Source: an uncultured Collinsella sp. | Lineage (GTDB): Bacteria; Actinomycetota; Coriobacteriia; Coriobacteriales; Coriobacteriaceae | DNA length: 43,327 bases | Reading direction: 5' to 3' | NCBI GenBank assembly: GCA_902488525.1 | Contig: CABTWP010000012.1 | Location: 1-43,327, forward strand | Notes under the pieces: model-generated | Seen by the model: only the letters and a program-made list of their open reading frames with translations | What the model was told of the DNA's origin: nothing | Databases searched by the model: none | Translations under genes and position numbers: made by a program | In this document: one piece after another, positions 25,027 to 34,301 of the stretch | Numbering within the stretch: the stretch's first letter is position 1 | Layout: every line of letters begins with the position of its first letter

Positions 25027-26025
25027 ATGACCCATTGCAATGACCAGCTCATCGACCAACTGCTCACTCAAGCCGAACAAGAGGGGCGCTGTCTGATTCC
25101 CCCGAGCACGGCGATCCGAAAAGCGCTCCTTCGGCGCACCGGCGGCACGGTTGTCTCGCCCATGCCGGGGTTGTTTGCGCGAAAAACGCGCTGGGATGAA
25201 CTCAACCGAGCGCAACGCCATTGCGAAATCCTCCGCGCCCTTGCGATCATCCACCCCGATTGGACGTTCTGCTCGTTTTCGGCAGCTTGCCTGCTGGGGC
25301 TCGAGGTCTCGTGGCGACACCTGAACGTCGTGCATGTTTGCAGCTCGACAAAGCCGTCGGCTCGTCCGGGCGCACATATTCAGCGACACCAGATTGAGCC
25401 GGCCGGAGCAATACGCAGAGCCGGCATATCGGTAACGCCGCCCATCAAAACGGCCACAGATTGCCTGCTGCAAACTGGTTTTGCCGACGGCATGCCCATT
25501 GCCGATTCGGCGATCTCAAAGCTCGGCCTTGCGCGGGAACAGCTGATGGAGGCCGTTGAGCAACGAGCGACTGCCCGCAATGGTCGTGCGATTCGCACCG
25601 CCCTCACAACGCTTCGATATGCCGACGCCCGCGCCGAGAGCGGCGGGGAATCGGTCGCCCGAGCCGTCATGATCGAGACGGGCTTTGCGCCCGACTGGCT
25701 TCAATACGAGCTGACGGACCCCTTCGATTCGGCCAAGCCCATACGAACGGACTTTGCCTGGGAGCGCCAGGCGCGGGAACTCACGCTGGGCGAGCTCGAC
25801 GGGCTCATCAAATATACCGACCAGACCATGCTGGCCGGACGCACCACCGCCGAGGCGCTCGTTGCCGAACGACAGCGCGAGGCGCACCTATCGCTCTACG
25901 GCCACCCTCTGCTGCGCTTTACCATGAACGAGGTCCGCTCGACAGGAATGCTCGCCAAAAAGCTGCAGACGGCAGGCATCCGGCAGACCGCGCTGCCGAC
26001 ATGGCTCAACGAGGTGGACCTGTAG
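25027..26025 (+). CDS. AbiEi-like protein with C-terminal PD-(D/E)XK-type domain
   Basis: The 332-residue protein resembles actinobacterial proteins that join an AbiEi antitoxin-like part to a DUF559/Vsr-like endonuclease fold. The N-terminal half has a promoter-recognition-like winged-helix arrangement (PMPGLFARKTRWDE, then TFCSFSAACLLGLEVSW). The C-terminal part shows ESVARAVMIETG, IRTDFAWE (D242) and LGELDGLIKY (E256, D258, K262), the pattern of a PD-(D/E)XK core. No toxin partner (AbiEii-like nucleotidyltransferase) is adjacent. It lies between repeat arrays 2 and 3. Family similarity is from memory; a role in defence or gene control is inference. Confidence 0.7.
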   Translation: MTHCNDQLIDQLLTQAEQEGRCLIPPSTAIRKALLRRTGGTVVSPMPGLFARKTRWDELNRAQRHCEILRALAIIHPDWTFCSFSAACLLGLEVSWRHLNVVHVCSSTKPSARPGAHIQRHQIEPAGAIRRAGISVTPPIKTATDCLLQTGFADGMPIADSAISKLGLAREQLMEAVEQRATARNGRAIRTALTTLRYADARAESGGESVARAVMIETGFAPDWLQYELTDPFDSAKPIRTDFAWERQARELTLGELDGLIKYTDQTMLAGRTTAEALVAERQREAHLSLYGHPLLRFTMNEVRSTGMLAKKLQTAGIRQTALPTWLNEVDL

Positions 26026-26098
26026 GAGCTGCTAGGCCAAGCATCGCCGAATCGCATTCCCCCTATCTGGGCCGCGTTTTCCCAACGGCCACGCCAAC

Positions 26099-26390
26099 GG
26101 AAAGCGCGTCCCAGCCTGGACGCTCAAAACGGGATGCACTTTCCGGATGGCGGGCCTGGCGGAAAGCGTGTCCCGGAATCCCGTCTCAGAGCTGGACAGG
26201 CTTTCCGGTTGAGTCCTTCAACGGAAACCGCATCCCGGAATAAACACTCAAACTGGGATGCGCTTTCCAAGTGAGCGGTTAACGGAAAGCGCATCCCACT
26301 CTGAGGCATGATTCCGGGACGCTGTTTCCGCCAGAGGCTCTACCGGAAAGCGCATCCCATTCTGAACGCCAATTCTGGGATGCAGTTTCC
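26099..26390. repeat. Palindromic tandem repeat array 3 (61-62 bp period)
   Basis: Five units have GGAAA-type blocks starting at 26099, 26161, 26223, 26284 and 26345 (62, 62, 61, 61 bp apart). Matching GGGATGC/GGGACGC blocks end in TTTCC at 26131, 26255, 26316 and 26377, with a degenerate one near 26192. The array lies between the AbiEi-like gene and the xdhD terminator. The most regular units are at the right end. Confidence 0.87.
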
Positions 26391-26394
26391 GCTC

Positions 26395-26431
26395 CAAACA
26401 AAAGGCCCCGGCTCGCGATGGAGCTGGGGCC
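26395..26431 (-). terminator. Rho-independent terminator of the permease-xdhD operon
   Basis: GGCCCCGGCTC (26404-26414) pairs with GAGCTGGGGCC (26421-26431) with one mismatch. On the minus strand the stem is followed by TTTTGTTTG. It lies about 70 nt after the xdhD stop and marks the end of the operon. It abuts repeat array 3. Confidence 0.8.
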
Positions 26432-26499
26432 AAAGGCGCAGCGTATGTAGTTGATGCTAAGCGCAGACGGCAGCCAGCAATGGCCGTCCACGCTCTACC

Positions 26500-29277
26500 C
26501 TACCCGCGGCGACGGGCGCGGCTGTAGGGCGTATCCACCATGGGCAGATCCGGACGCAGCTTGCCGTCAAATGCGCGATAGGCGTTCTGTACGGCGGGCG
26601 CCGTGGGAATCGTTGCGATCTCGCCGATGCCCTTGCCGCCGTATGCCACGGGCAGTAGCTCGTCCTTCTCCACGTAGATGGCGTGGATATCCGGAATCTC
26701 GGGCGCACGGAACAGCCCGAGCGTGCCGTACCTTGCCTGGGGCACGCAGTCCTTGAGCGGCCAGTCCTCGGTAAGCGCATAGCCCATACCCATAAGCACA
26801 CCGCCTTCGATCTGACCCTGGATGGAGATGGGGTTGACCACCTTGCCGGAATCGTGCGCGGCATAGACCTCGCTCACGCGACCGTCATCGTCCAGAATGA
26901 CCACATGCGTGGCAAAGCCGTAGCAGATGTGGCTCTTGGGATTGGGAACGTCGGCGCCCAGCTTGTCGGTCGGCTCCAGGTACACGTAGCCAAACTCGCA
27001 TCCCTCGAGCGCCTTGATGGCGGCCGCGGGATCCTGAGGATGCATACCCTGGCCGGCGACGAGCTCCTGCGTGTGCAGCTGATAGGCGCGACCGTCGTCG
27101 TACTCGATCTTGACGCCGTCGCCATGCGCATTCACGGGAGCGGCGGGCGCAGACTTGCCGGCCTCGATATCAAGCATGGCATCGCGCAGCAGGAAGGCGG
27201 CACCGCGCACGGCCTCGCCGGTCACGACCGTCTGACGTGAACCAGACGTGGTGCCGGAGTCGGGAGCGTTCTCGGTGGAGCACTCGCCGTTGGCAATGCA
27301 GCGAAGCGGCAGGCCGCATGCCTCGGCAACGTCCTGCAAAAAGACGGTGTTGCAGCCCTGGCCGATGTCGGACGTGGCGGCATAGACCACAGCCACGCCG
27401 TCCTCGATGCGAATCTTGCAGCGGCCGGCATCGGGCAGGCCCACGCCCACGCCGGCGTTCTTCATGGCGCAGGCGATACCGGCGTGTCCGGGATGCGCAT
27501 AGTAGGCATCCTTGACCTCGAGCAGCGTCTCTTTAAGCGCCGTGGAGCAGTCGGCAATCTGGCCGTTGGGCAAAACCTCGCCCGGCTCGATGGCGTTACG
27601 GTAGCGGATCTCCCACGGATCCAGGCCGACCTTCTCTGCCAGCAAGTCGATCAGGCTCTCGAGCGCAAACTCGGACTGGCAAACGCCAAAGCCGCGGTAC
27701 GCGCCGGCGGGTGGGTTATTGGTGTAGTAGCCAAAGCCGCGAATGTCGGTGTTCTGGTACTTGTAGGGGCCGACGGCGTGCGTGCAGGCGCGCTCGAGCA
27801 CCGGGCCGCACAGCGACGCGTAGGCGCCGGTGTCAAAGTTGATCTCGCAATCCAGGCCGGTAAAGTTGCCCTCGGCGTCGCAGCCCAGCGTAAAGGTGCC
27901 GTCCATGGCGTGGCGCTTGGGATGGAACGCGAGCGACTCGGCACGCGTGAGCTTGCACTTCACAGGACGCTGGAACTTATAGGCAGCAAGCGCGGCCAGG
28001 TGCTGGATGGACACGTCCTCCTTGCCGCCAAAGCCGCCGCCCACGAGCATGGTCTCGACGACCACGCGCTCGGGCTCGTTGTCCCAGCCAAACATGTGGG
28101 CACACTCTTTGCGCGTGTCGTAGGCACCCTGGTCGGTCGACTGCACCTTGACGCCGTTCTTATACGGGAAGGCAACGGCGCACTCGGGCTCCAAGAAGGC
28201 ATGCTCGGTAAAGGGCGTGGTAAAGCGCTGCGTCACGGTGAACGCGCTCTCCGCCAGCGCCTTGGCGGCGTCGCCGCGCGTCACATGGCGGCTCTGGCAC
28301 ACGTTGTCCTTGAGCTCCACCGTGTTGCCAAAGGCAAAGAAGCTGTCGTGCAGGCGCGGGGCGTCGGCAGCCCTGGCCTCGGCGATGTTACGCACGGGCT
28401 CCAGAGGCTCGTAATCGGTCTTTACGAGCTTCTTGGCCTTCTCGAGCGTCGCTTCGTCCTCGGCGACCACCAACACGATGGCGTCACCCACACAGCGGGT
28501 GATATCGCCCGCCGCAATCATGACGTCCCAGTCCTGGATAAGGTGGCCGACCTGGTTGACCGGCACGTCCTCGGCGCGCAGGATGCCCACCACGCCGGGC
28601 AGGGCCTCGGCCTTGGAGGTGTCGATGGAGAGCACACGGGCGCGCGGATACTTGGAGCGCACGGCGCTGGCATAGGTCAGGCCCGGTTGATCGAGCCCGT
28701 CGATGTCGTCGGGGTACTTGCCCTCACCGAGCACCTTCTTGCGCACGTCGATACGGAAAGCGCGCTTGCCCACGCCGTAGTCATCGCCGCGCTCCAGGTC
28801 CTCGTCGATCTGCTTTTCGCCGCGGAGCACCGCAGCGGCCAGCGAGATGCCCTCGATAATCTTTTTGTAGCCGGTGCAGCGGCAGACGTTACCGCGAATG
28901 GCGTACTTGATCTGCTCCTCGGTGGGCTCGGGGTCCTCGGCGATGAGCGCTGCACCCGCCATGACCATGCCGGGAATGCAAAAGCCGCACTGTACGGCAC
29001 CCACGGCGCCAAAGGCGTACACAAAGGCCTCGCGCACGTCCTCGGGCAGGCCCTCGACGGTCACGATGTTACGACCGGCGGCAAGAGCGGTGGTCAGCAC
29101 GCACGCCTTGACGGCCGCACCGTCCACATGGATGGTGCAGGTACCGCAAGCACCTTCGGAGCAGCCGTCCTTGGCGGAATGGATATGCAGGTCGTCGCGC
29201 AGGTAGCGCAGCAGCGGTTTATTCTCCGTCGTCGTGCGCTCGACGCCGTTAACGGTAAAAGTGAATTCCTGTGCCAT
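26500..29277 (-). CDS. xdhD: XdhD-type selenium-dependent xanthine dehydrogenase (fused Fe-S and molybdopterin subunits)
   Basis: The 925-residue protein joins two parts. The N-terminal about 150 residues hold two [2Fe-2S] centres: C39, C44, C47, C59 and C97, C100, C132, C134. The rest is a molybdopterin hydroxylase with VGGGFGGKED, GAYRGFGVCQSEFALE and, near the C-terminus, GGKGIGE with the likely catalytic glutamate. The FAD domain of classic xanthine dehydrogenase is absent, as in XdhD-type enzymes. The nearby yqeB, yqeC and XdhC-like genes support a selenium-containing cofactor. It probably oxidises or hydroxylates a purine; electrons likely pass to the neighbouring ferredoxin. It starts at ATG 29277. 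Confidence 0.92.
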   Translation of the reverse strand: MAQEFTFTVNGVERTTTENKPLLRYLRDDLHIHSAKDGCSEGACGTCTIHVDGAAVKACVLTTALAAGRNIVTVEGLPEDVREAFVYAFGAVGAVQCGFCIPGMVMAGAALIAEDPEPTEEQIKYAIRGNVCRCTGYKKIIEGISLAAAVLRGEKQIDEDLERGDDYGVGKRAFRIDVRKKVLGEGKYPDDIDGLDQPGLTYASAVRSKYPRARVLSIDTSKAEALPGVVGILRAEDVPVNQVGHLIQDWDVMIAAGDITRCVGDAIVLVVAEDEATLEKAKKLVKTDYEPLEPVRNIAEARAADAPRLHDSFFAFGNTVELKDNVCQSRHVTRGDAAKALAESAFTVTQRFTTPFTEHAFLEPECAVAFPYKNGVKVQSTDQGAYDTRKECAHMFGWDNEPERVVVETMLVGGGFGGKEDVSIQHLAALAAYKFQRPVKCKLTRAESLAFHPKRHAMDGTFTLGCDAEGNFTGLDCEINFDTGAYASLCGPVLERACTHAVGPYKYQNTDIRGFGYYTNNPPAGAYRGFGVCQSEFALESLIDLLAEKVGLDPWEIRYRNAIEPGEVLPNGQIADCSTALKETLLEVKDAYYAHPGHAGIACAMKNAGVGVGLPDAGRCKIRIEDGVAVVYAATSDIGQGCNTVFLQDVAEACGLPLRCIANGECSTENAPDSGTTSGSRQTVVTGEAVRGAAFLLRDAMLDIEAGKSAPAAPVNAHGDGVKIEYDDGRAYQLHTQELVAGQGMHPQDPAAAIKALEGCEFGYVYLEPTDKLGADVPNPKSHICYGFATHVVILDDDGRVSEVYAAHDSGKVVNPISIQGQIEGGVLMGMGYALTEDWPLKDCVPQARYGTLGLFRAPEIPDIHAIYVEKDELLPVAYGGKGIGEIATIPTAPAVQNAYRAFDGKLRPDLPMVDTPYSRARRRG

Positions 29278-29289
29278 GGTGATTCCCTT

Positions 29290-29769
29290 CTACACGCCGG
29301 CGGCGATGCCGGTGCGGTCGTGGATGGCGCCATGCGGACAGACGACGGCGCACATGCCGCACGACAGGCAGTCCACGCCGTCGATATGGGCGCAGTTGTC
29401 CTCGATGCGGATAGCGCCGGCAGGGCACTTTTTAGCGCACATGCCGCAACCGATGCAGCTCGTGTCGCAGATCTTGCGAGCGATAGCGCCCTTATCGGTG
29501 TTGTTGCAGCGCACCAGAATGTTCTGGTAGCCGGGAACGAAGGCAATCACGCGCTGCGGGCACGCCATGCCGCACAGGCCACAGCCCGTGCACTTGGAGC
29601 GATCCACGCGGGCGATGCCATCGACCAGCGCAATGGCGCCGTGGGGGCAGGCCGTGACGCAGGCGCCACAGCCAATGCAGCCTTCGCTGCAACGGGCGTC
29701 GCCGCCTGCGGAAGCGCAACCACTTCCGCAGGCAACGTAGGCCACGTTATGTTGAATGGATTTGGCCAT
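29290..29769 (-). CDS. Four-cluster ferredoxin-type electron carrier
   Basis: The 159-residue protein has four CxxCxxC...CP motifs: CIGCGACVTACP, CTGCGLCGMACP, CIGCGMCAKKCP and CLSCGMCAVVCP, so it should carry [4Fe-4S] clusters in series. The N-terminal CGSGCASAGGDARC adds extra cysteines, as in RnfB-like ferredoxins. It lies 12 bp before xdhD and 11 bp after ygfK, so it is positioned to connect the two enzymes. The E. coli cluster has a ferredoxin (YgfS) in a similar place. Confidence 0.9.
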   Translation of the reverse strand: MAKSIQHNVAYVACGSGCASAGGDARCSEGCIGCGACVTACPHGAIALVDGIARVDRSKCTGCGLCGMACPQRVIAFVPGYQNILVRCNNTDKGAIARKICDTSCIGCGMCAKKCPAGAIRIEDNCAHIDGVDCLSCGMCAVVCPHGAIHDRTGIAAGV

Positions 29770-29780
29770 AAGAGACTCGC

Positions 29781-32780
29781 CTATTTCTTAAGAAGGTACG
29801 AATAGTTGTCGCGCACGGCCCTGATGGTCAGGCGGACGGCCTCGGGAAGACCGGTGTTGACGGCATCGACCGAGACGGTGCGGACCGTGCCGGCGACGCG
29901 GACCTTAAAGTGGTCCTCGTCCACGGCCAGGAAGCCCTCGTTCTCGGAGTTCTCCATGTCCTGCTCGCTCCAGAACAGGGTGAGCTTGTCCTTGTAGGGA
30001 CGACCCTCCTGGTAGGGGCAGAACACGGCGCAGTTACCGCACTCGTTGCACATGCCGTCGACATGGACGACCTGATGCTTGGCCAGGCCCGGCACCTTAA
30101 TTGCCACGTTGGCGCGGTTGGGGCACACGTCGCAGCAGACCTCGCACACCGAGCCGCAGCCCAGGCAGCGGGTCTTCGTGCAGTTGCGCTTGTCGCGGCA
30201 CAGCGACCCCTTGCGCTCGTAGCAGGCGTCCTCGCGACCGGCCTGAGCATTCTGGTCGGCGTACTTGTTAAAGTCCACGCCGGCGATGGCACGGGCAACC
30301 TCGGCGGCGTCGGCGATAGCCTCGACCACGGTGGCAGGACCGCGACGGCAGTCGCCCGCAGCCCAGACGCCCTCAACGCCGGTGGAGGTGGCGGCAAGAC
30401 GGCCGCGACGGTCGTGCTCGACGCCCGCGGCATCGTACAGGCTGGCATCGATGCCCTCGCCCACGGCGCAGATCACCGTGGTGGCGGAAAGCTCGACGGT
30501 CTCGCCCGTGGCGACGGGGCTGCGACGGCCGCTTGCATCCGGCTCGCCGAGCTCCATAACGTCGCAGGTCAGCACGGAGCCGTTGAGCGCCTTGGGCGCC
30601 AGCAGCTCGCAGAACTCAACGCCGTCGGCAAGAGCAAGATCGAGCTCTTCCTCGTCGGCGGGCATCTGCTTCTTGGTGCGGCGATACACCAGGCGCACGT
30701 TCTTCACGCCGGCCAGGCGCTTGGCCACGCGGGCCGCGTCCATGGCGGTGTTGCCGGCGCCAATGACCACGACGTCCTCACCCAGCTCGAGCTTCTCGCC
30801 CTTCTTGGCGGCCTCGAGGAACTCCAGCACGTCGAGCTCGGCGCCCTCGCCCAGGCCCGCAGAGCCGGGCATCCAGGCACCGGTGGCCACGACCACGTCG
30901 GTAAAGCCCTGGGCCTTGAGCTCGTCAATGGAATCAACGCGAGCGTTGAGCTGCACCTTGGCGCCAAAGGCCAGGCAGAGCTCGGCATCGTGGGAGATAT
31001 CGTCGCTCGCAATACGGAACTCGGGAATCACGTGACGGACCACGCCGCCGAGAGAGTCGCGGGCCTCAAAGATGGTGACGGGCACGCCGGCACGCGTCAG
31101 GAAGAACGCGGTCGCCAGGCCGGCCGGGCCGCCGCCGATAACGGCAACGTTGTGCTCGCCGTCGTTTGCGATGGCCTGGGCGCGCAGCTTGGGCAGCACG
31201 GCGGCCATGGCCTCACGGGCGGCCTTGAGCTTGCTGGCGCGAATCTGGGCGCCCTCGGGCTCGTAAAATGCACGCTCGCAGGCACGGCCGCAGGGATGCG
31301 GGCAGATGGTGCCGGTAATGAACGGCAGGGCGTTGCACTCGATGATGATGTTGAGTGCGTCCTCGTAGCGGCCCTCGTCAACAGCCGCCAGATAGGCGGG
31401 AATATCCTGCTGGATGGGGCAGCTCGTGCGGCACGGCGTGGTAAAGCAGTCGGAAAGCGGGCTCTTGCCGGCGACCTTGCGGTCGGGCAGCGGGCGCAGC
31501 GGCTTCTTGTAGAGCGGGTTGGTGAGCGAGTCGGTCTGGATCGCAGTCACGGCCTCGAGAGAGACGCCCGCGAACGGCTTGCCATCCAGGTCGGTAAACT
31601 CGCCAGCCATCTGGCTAAAGCGCTCGTAGCCACCGGGCTTGAGCACGTCGGTCGCCAGGGTGACGGGCCAAATACCGGCGTCATACAGGGCGCGGATGTT
31701 GTAGACCGTGGCGCCACCGGAGTAGCTGATGCGCAGCTTGCCGTCAAACTGCTCGGTAATGCGGCGGGCAGCCTCGATGGTCAGCGAGAACAGCGAACGG
31801 CCGGACATGTACATCTCGGTGGAGGGCAGCTCGTTCCTCGTCACGTCGACGGGGAACGTGTTGGTGAGCTTGACGCCAAACTCCAGGCCGCGCTCGGCGC
31901 ACAGGGCAATCAGGCGCTCGAACATAGGCACGGCATCGGCCCACTGCAGGTCCTCGCGGAAGTGCGTGTCATCGAAGACGATGTAGTCAAAGCCCAGCTC
32001 GTTGAGGCGCTGGCGGGCAAACTCATAGCCCAGCAGCGTGGGGTTGCACTTGATGTAGGTGTTGAGGCCCTTCTCGGTGATGAGGTAGGTCGCGATGCGC
32101 TCGATCTCGGCGGGCGGGCAGCCGTGCAGCGTGGACTCGGTAATGGAGTTGGAGACGCGCGCCGGGATGGACTCGACAAACGCAGCATCGACATGCTCAA
32201 ACTTGTCCAGGTTAGCGAGCGCCCACGTGCGGCACTCGTTCCAAACCTCGGAGCCGCTGGCGTCCTTCATGCCCTCAATGTACGCATCGACCTTGGGGCT
32301 CTTAATGCCCTCCAGGTCATAGCCCACCGACATGTTAAAGACAAAGCCGTCCGGGCTGCCCAGGCCGTACTCGCGAGCGATCAGGTGGCAGGCGAACCAT
32401 GCCTTCACGTACTCGGCAAAGGCCTGCGGAACCTCGAGCTCGGTCGACCACTCGCAGTTGTAGCACTCGTCCTGCGCCACAATGCAGGGCTTGTTAACGC
32501 ACTTGGAGAGCTCCTCGCCGTCCATAACCTGAACGGTCTTAAGCTCAAAGAAGCGGGAACCAGCCACATAAGAGGCCACGATGTTCTGGGCCAGCTGCGT
32601 GTTGGGACCGGCGGCCGGGCCAAACGGAGTCTCGATGCGCTCGTCAAAAATGGGAAGCGCACCCTCCTGGTTGGTCGTGACCATCTTGCGCACGCCAAAG
32701 ACGGCGCCCTGAGTCTTGTGCTCCTCGATGATCCAGTTCATCAGCTGCGAAAACGGGATCGGCCTCATGATGTCGCTCAT
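29781..32780 (-). CDS. ygfK: YgfK-family Fe-S flavoprotein oxidoreductase (annotated as putative selenate reductase subunit)
   Basis: The 999-residue protein matches YgfK. Residues about 1-440 form a dihydroorotate dehydrogenase-like TIM barrel. C445, C450 and C454 begin a GltD-like Fe-S domain. FAD/NAD Rossmann motifs IGGGPAG (548-554) and IGAGNTA (673-679) follow. Two [4Fe-4S] motifs lie at about 872-890 and 911-922. I chose ATG 32780, preceded by GAGAGGAGC; the frame to 32903 adds an arginine-rich tail without support. Despite the name, the context (SsnA, XdhD, permease, YgeX) points to a reductive step on a purine or dioxopurine with ferredoxin or NAD(P)H. That role is inference. Confidence 0.92.
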   Translation of the reverse strand: MSDIMRPIPFSQLMNWIIEEHKTQGAVFGVRKMVTTNQEGALPIFDERIETPFGPAAGPNTQLAQNIVASYVAGSRFFELKTVQVMDGEELSKCVNKPCIVAQDECYNCEWSTELEVPQAFAEYVKAWFACHLIAREYGLGSPDGFVFNMSVGYDLEGIKSPKVDAYIEGMKDASGSEVWNECRTWALANLDKFEHVDAAFVESIPARVSNSITESTLHGCPPAEIERIATYLITEKGLNTYIKCNPTLLGYEFARQRLNELGFDYIVFDDTHFREDLQWADAVPMFERLIALCAERGLEFGVKLTNTFPVDVTRNELPSTEMYMSGRSLFSLTIEAARRITEQFDGKLRISYSGGATVYNIRALYDAGIWPVTLATDVLKPGGYERFSQMAGEFTDLDGKPFAGVSLEAVTAIQTDSLTNPLYKKPLRPLPDRKVAGKSPLSDCFTTPCRTSCPIQQDIPAYLAAVDEGRYEDALNIIIECNALPFITGTICPHPCGRACERAFYEPEGAQIRASKLKAAREAMAAVLPKLRAQAIANDGEHNVAVIGGGPAGLATAFFLTRAGVPVTIFEARDSLGGVVRHVIPEFRIASDDISHDAELCLAFGAKVQLNARVDSIDELKAQGFTDVVVATGAWMPGSAGLGEGAELDVLEFLEAAKKGEKLELGEDVVVIGAGNTAMDAARVAKRLAGVKNVRLVYRRTKKQMPADEEELDLALADGVEFCELLAPKALNGSVLTCDVMELGEPDASGRRSPVATGETVELSATTVICAVGEGIDASLYDAAGVEHDRRGRLAATSTGVEGVWAAGDCRRGPATVVEAIADAAEVARAIAGVDFNKYADQNAQAGREDACYERKGSLCRDKRNCTKTRCLGCGSVCEVCCDVCPNRANVAIKVPGLAKHQVVHVDGMCNECGNCAVFCPYQEGRPYKDKLTLFWSEQDMENSENEGFLAVDEDHFKVRVAGTVRTVSVDAVNTGLPEAVRLTIRAVRDNYSYLLKK

Positions 32781-32928
32781 AATGAGCTCCTCTCTGTAAC
32801 GCCCGGCGAGACCGCGCGGCGGGCGCAAATACGGTGTAGCGCTAGCACAGCGCCGGCGACCCCGCGGAGGCCGCCTATACGCGCGTCGGATGCGGCGAAA
32901 CATCCGACGCGCGTGAATCTACTTGTAA
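32781..32928 (-). other. ssnA-ygfK gap with strong hairpin
   Basis: A 14-bp perfect stem (32901-32914 with 32879-32892) with an 8-nt loop lies 15 nt after the ssnA stop. More GC-rich potential stems fill the rest of the 148-bp gap, but they are less certain. No U-run follows, so it is not a standard terminator. It may stabilise the upstream mRNA or adjust ygfK expression. Confidence 0.6.
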
Positions 32929-34284
32929 TTAGTAGGCGCGATCGTTGAGCGTGCTCCAGAGCTTCTTGGACTCAGCCATGGTCCACGCGTTGATCTTGTC
33001 CTCATCAATCCCAACGAACTCGCGATCCTTGTACAGGACGCGGCCGTTGATGATGGTGGTGCGGCAGTTTTTGCCCATCATGCCAAAGAGCATGTGGCCG
33101 TCGATGTTCTCCTCGCTCAGCGGCGTAAAGGGCTTGTAGTCCATGACGATGACGTCGGCGGCAGCGCCGGCCTCGAGCACACCGAGCTTGCGATCGAAGT
33201 ACTTGCTCGCCATCTTGGCGTTGTTCTCGAACAGCATGGTCATGGCCTCGCACCAGCCCACGTTGGGCATGGCGGCGTTGTGGCGCTGAATGATCAGGAA
33301 GACCTTAAGGCTCTCGAGCATATCGTGGGTGTAGGCGTCGGTGCCCATGCACACGGGGATACCGCGGCGGAAGAACTCGAGCACGGGGGCGCAGCCCACG
33401 GCGTTGCCCATATTGGATTCGGGGTTGTTGACGAGCCAGGTGCCGGACTCCTTGACGATATCCATCTCGGCAGGCGTCACGTGGATGCAGTGGCCGAGCA
33501 TGGTGTCGGGACCCAGCAGGTTGTGCTGCAGCAGGCGCTCGACGGGGCTGATACCACCGCGGTTGAGGCGGGAATCCCACACGTCGTTCATGCCCTCGCA
33601 CACGTGGATGTGGAAGCCGGTCAGGCCGTTGTTGGCCTCGGCCATCTTATCCATGGTCTCGTCCGACAGCGTAAAGGTAGCATGTCCGCCAAACATGGCG
33701 GCGATCATGTGGTTGTCGTTATCGCGACGCTCTTTGGCGGCCCACTGGGCAAATTCGGCGTTCTCGGCAATGGCCTGGTCGCATTTTTCCTGGCCACGGC
33801 GATCGGAGACCTCGTAGCACAGGCACGAACGCATGCCCAGCTCCTGAGCTGCATCCTTAATGGTAAAGAGGCTTCCCGGGATCTCGCAGAAGCTCGCATG
33901 GTGATCGAAAATCGTGGTGACGCCATCGCGGATAGAGTCCAAAATCGTGGCATAGGCGCTGGCCTTGGTGCCGTCGAGCGTCAGATTGTCGTCGATCTTC
34001 CACCACTGCTGCTCGAGATTCTCCAGGAAGTTGGTGGGGTTGCAGCCCTTAATGGCAAGGCCGCGGGCCAGACCCGAGTAGATGTGGGTGTGGCAGTTGA
34101 TGAGTCCGGGCATGATGAGGTTGCCCCGGGCATCGACGTACTCGGCATCCGGGTACTTGGCCTTGAGCTCGCGCTCGGGGCCCACTTCGACGATCGTATC
34201 TCCGTCAATGGCGACCGCACCGTTTGGAATGAACGGGGTCTGAGCGTTGCGGGTAAAGACGGAACCGTTAGCGACCAGAAGCAT
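32929..34284 (-). CDS. ssnA: SsnA-family amidohydrolase
   Basis: The 451-residue enzyme belongs to the amidohydrolase superfamily, SsnA branch (related to guanine deaminase and chlorohydrolases). The metal ligands are visible: CHTH (H65, H67), HIHVCEG, GHCIHV and MGTDAYTHD. I use ATG 34284, preceded by GAAGGGAGC; an in-frame ATG 18 bp upstream has no separate site. In selenium-hydroxylase clusters SsnA is a constant companion of ygfK and xdhD. It probably removes an amino group or opens a purine ring. The exact reaction is not shown by the sequence. Confidence 0.9.
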   Translation of the reverse strand: MLLVANGSVFTRNAQTPFIPNGAVAIDGDTIVEVGPERELKAKYPDAEYVDARGNLIMPGLINCHTHIYSGLARGLAIKGCNPTNFLENLEQQWWKIDDNLTLDGTKASAYATILDSIRDGVTTIFDHHASFCEIPGSLFTIKDAAQELGMRSCLCYEVSDRRGQEKCDQAIAENAEFAQWAAKERRDNDNHMIAAMFGGHATFTLSDETMDKMAEANNGLTGFHIHVCEGMNDVWDSRLNRGGISPVERLLQHNLLGPDTMLGHCIHVTPAEMDIVKESGTWLVNNPESNMGNAVGCAPVLEFFRRGIPVCMGTDAYTHDMLESLKVFLIIQRHNAAMPNVGWCEAMTMLFENNAKMASKYFDRKLGVLEAGAAADVIVMDYKPFTPLSEENIDGHMLFGMMGKNCRTTIINGRVLYKDREFVGIDEDKINAWTMAESKKLWSTLNDRAY

Positions 34285-34301
34285 GGATGCTCCCTTCAAC
34301 A

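Noticed and set aside
22689..26390. CRISPR arrays
   Set aside because: The units are long, have two inverse blocks each, and the intervening sequences are partly similar to each other; no cas genes are present.
27484..29805. Long open frame (about 770 codons) on the plus strand opposite xdhD
   Set aside because: It is antisense to a well-supported molybdoenzyme gene and results from high GC and codon bias. The same applies to the long plus-strand frames opposite ygfK, ssnA and the permease.
29781..32780. A dedicated selenate reductase
   Set aside because: The family name comes from older annotation; the genomic context and domain set fit purine metabolism better.
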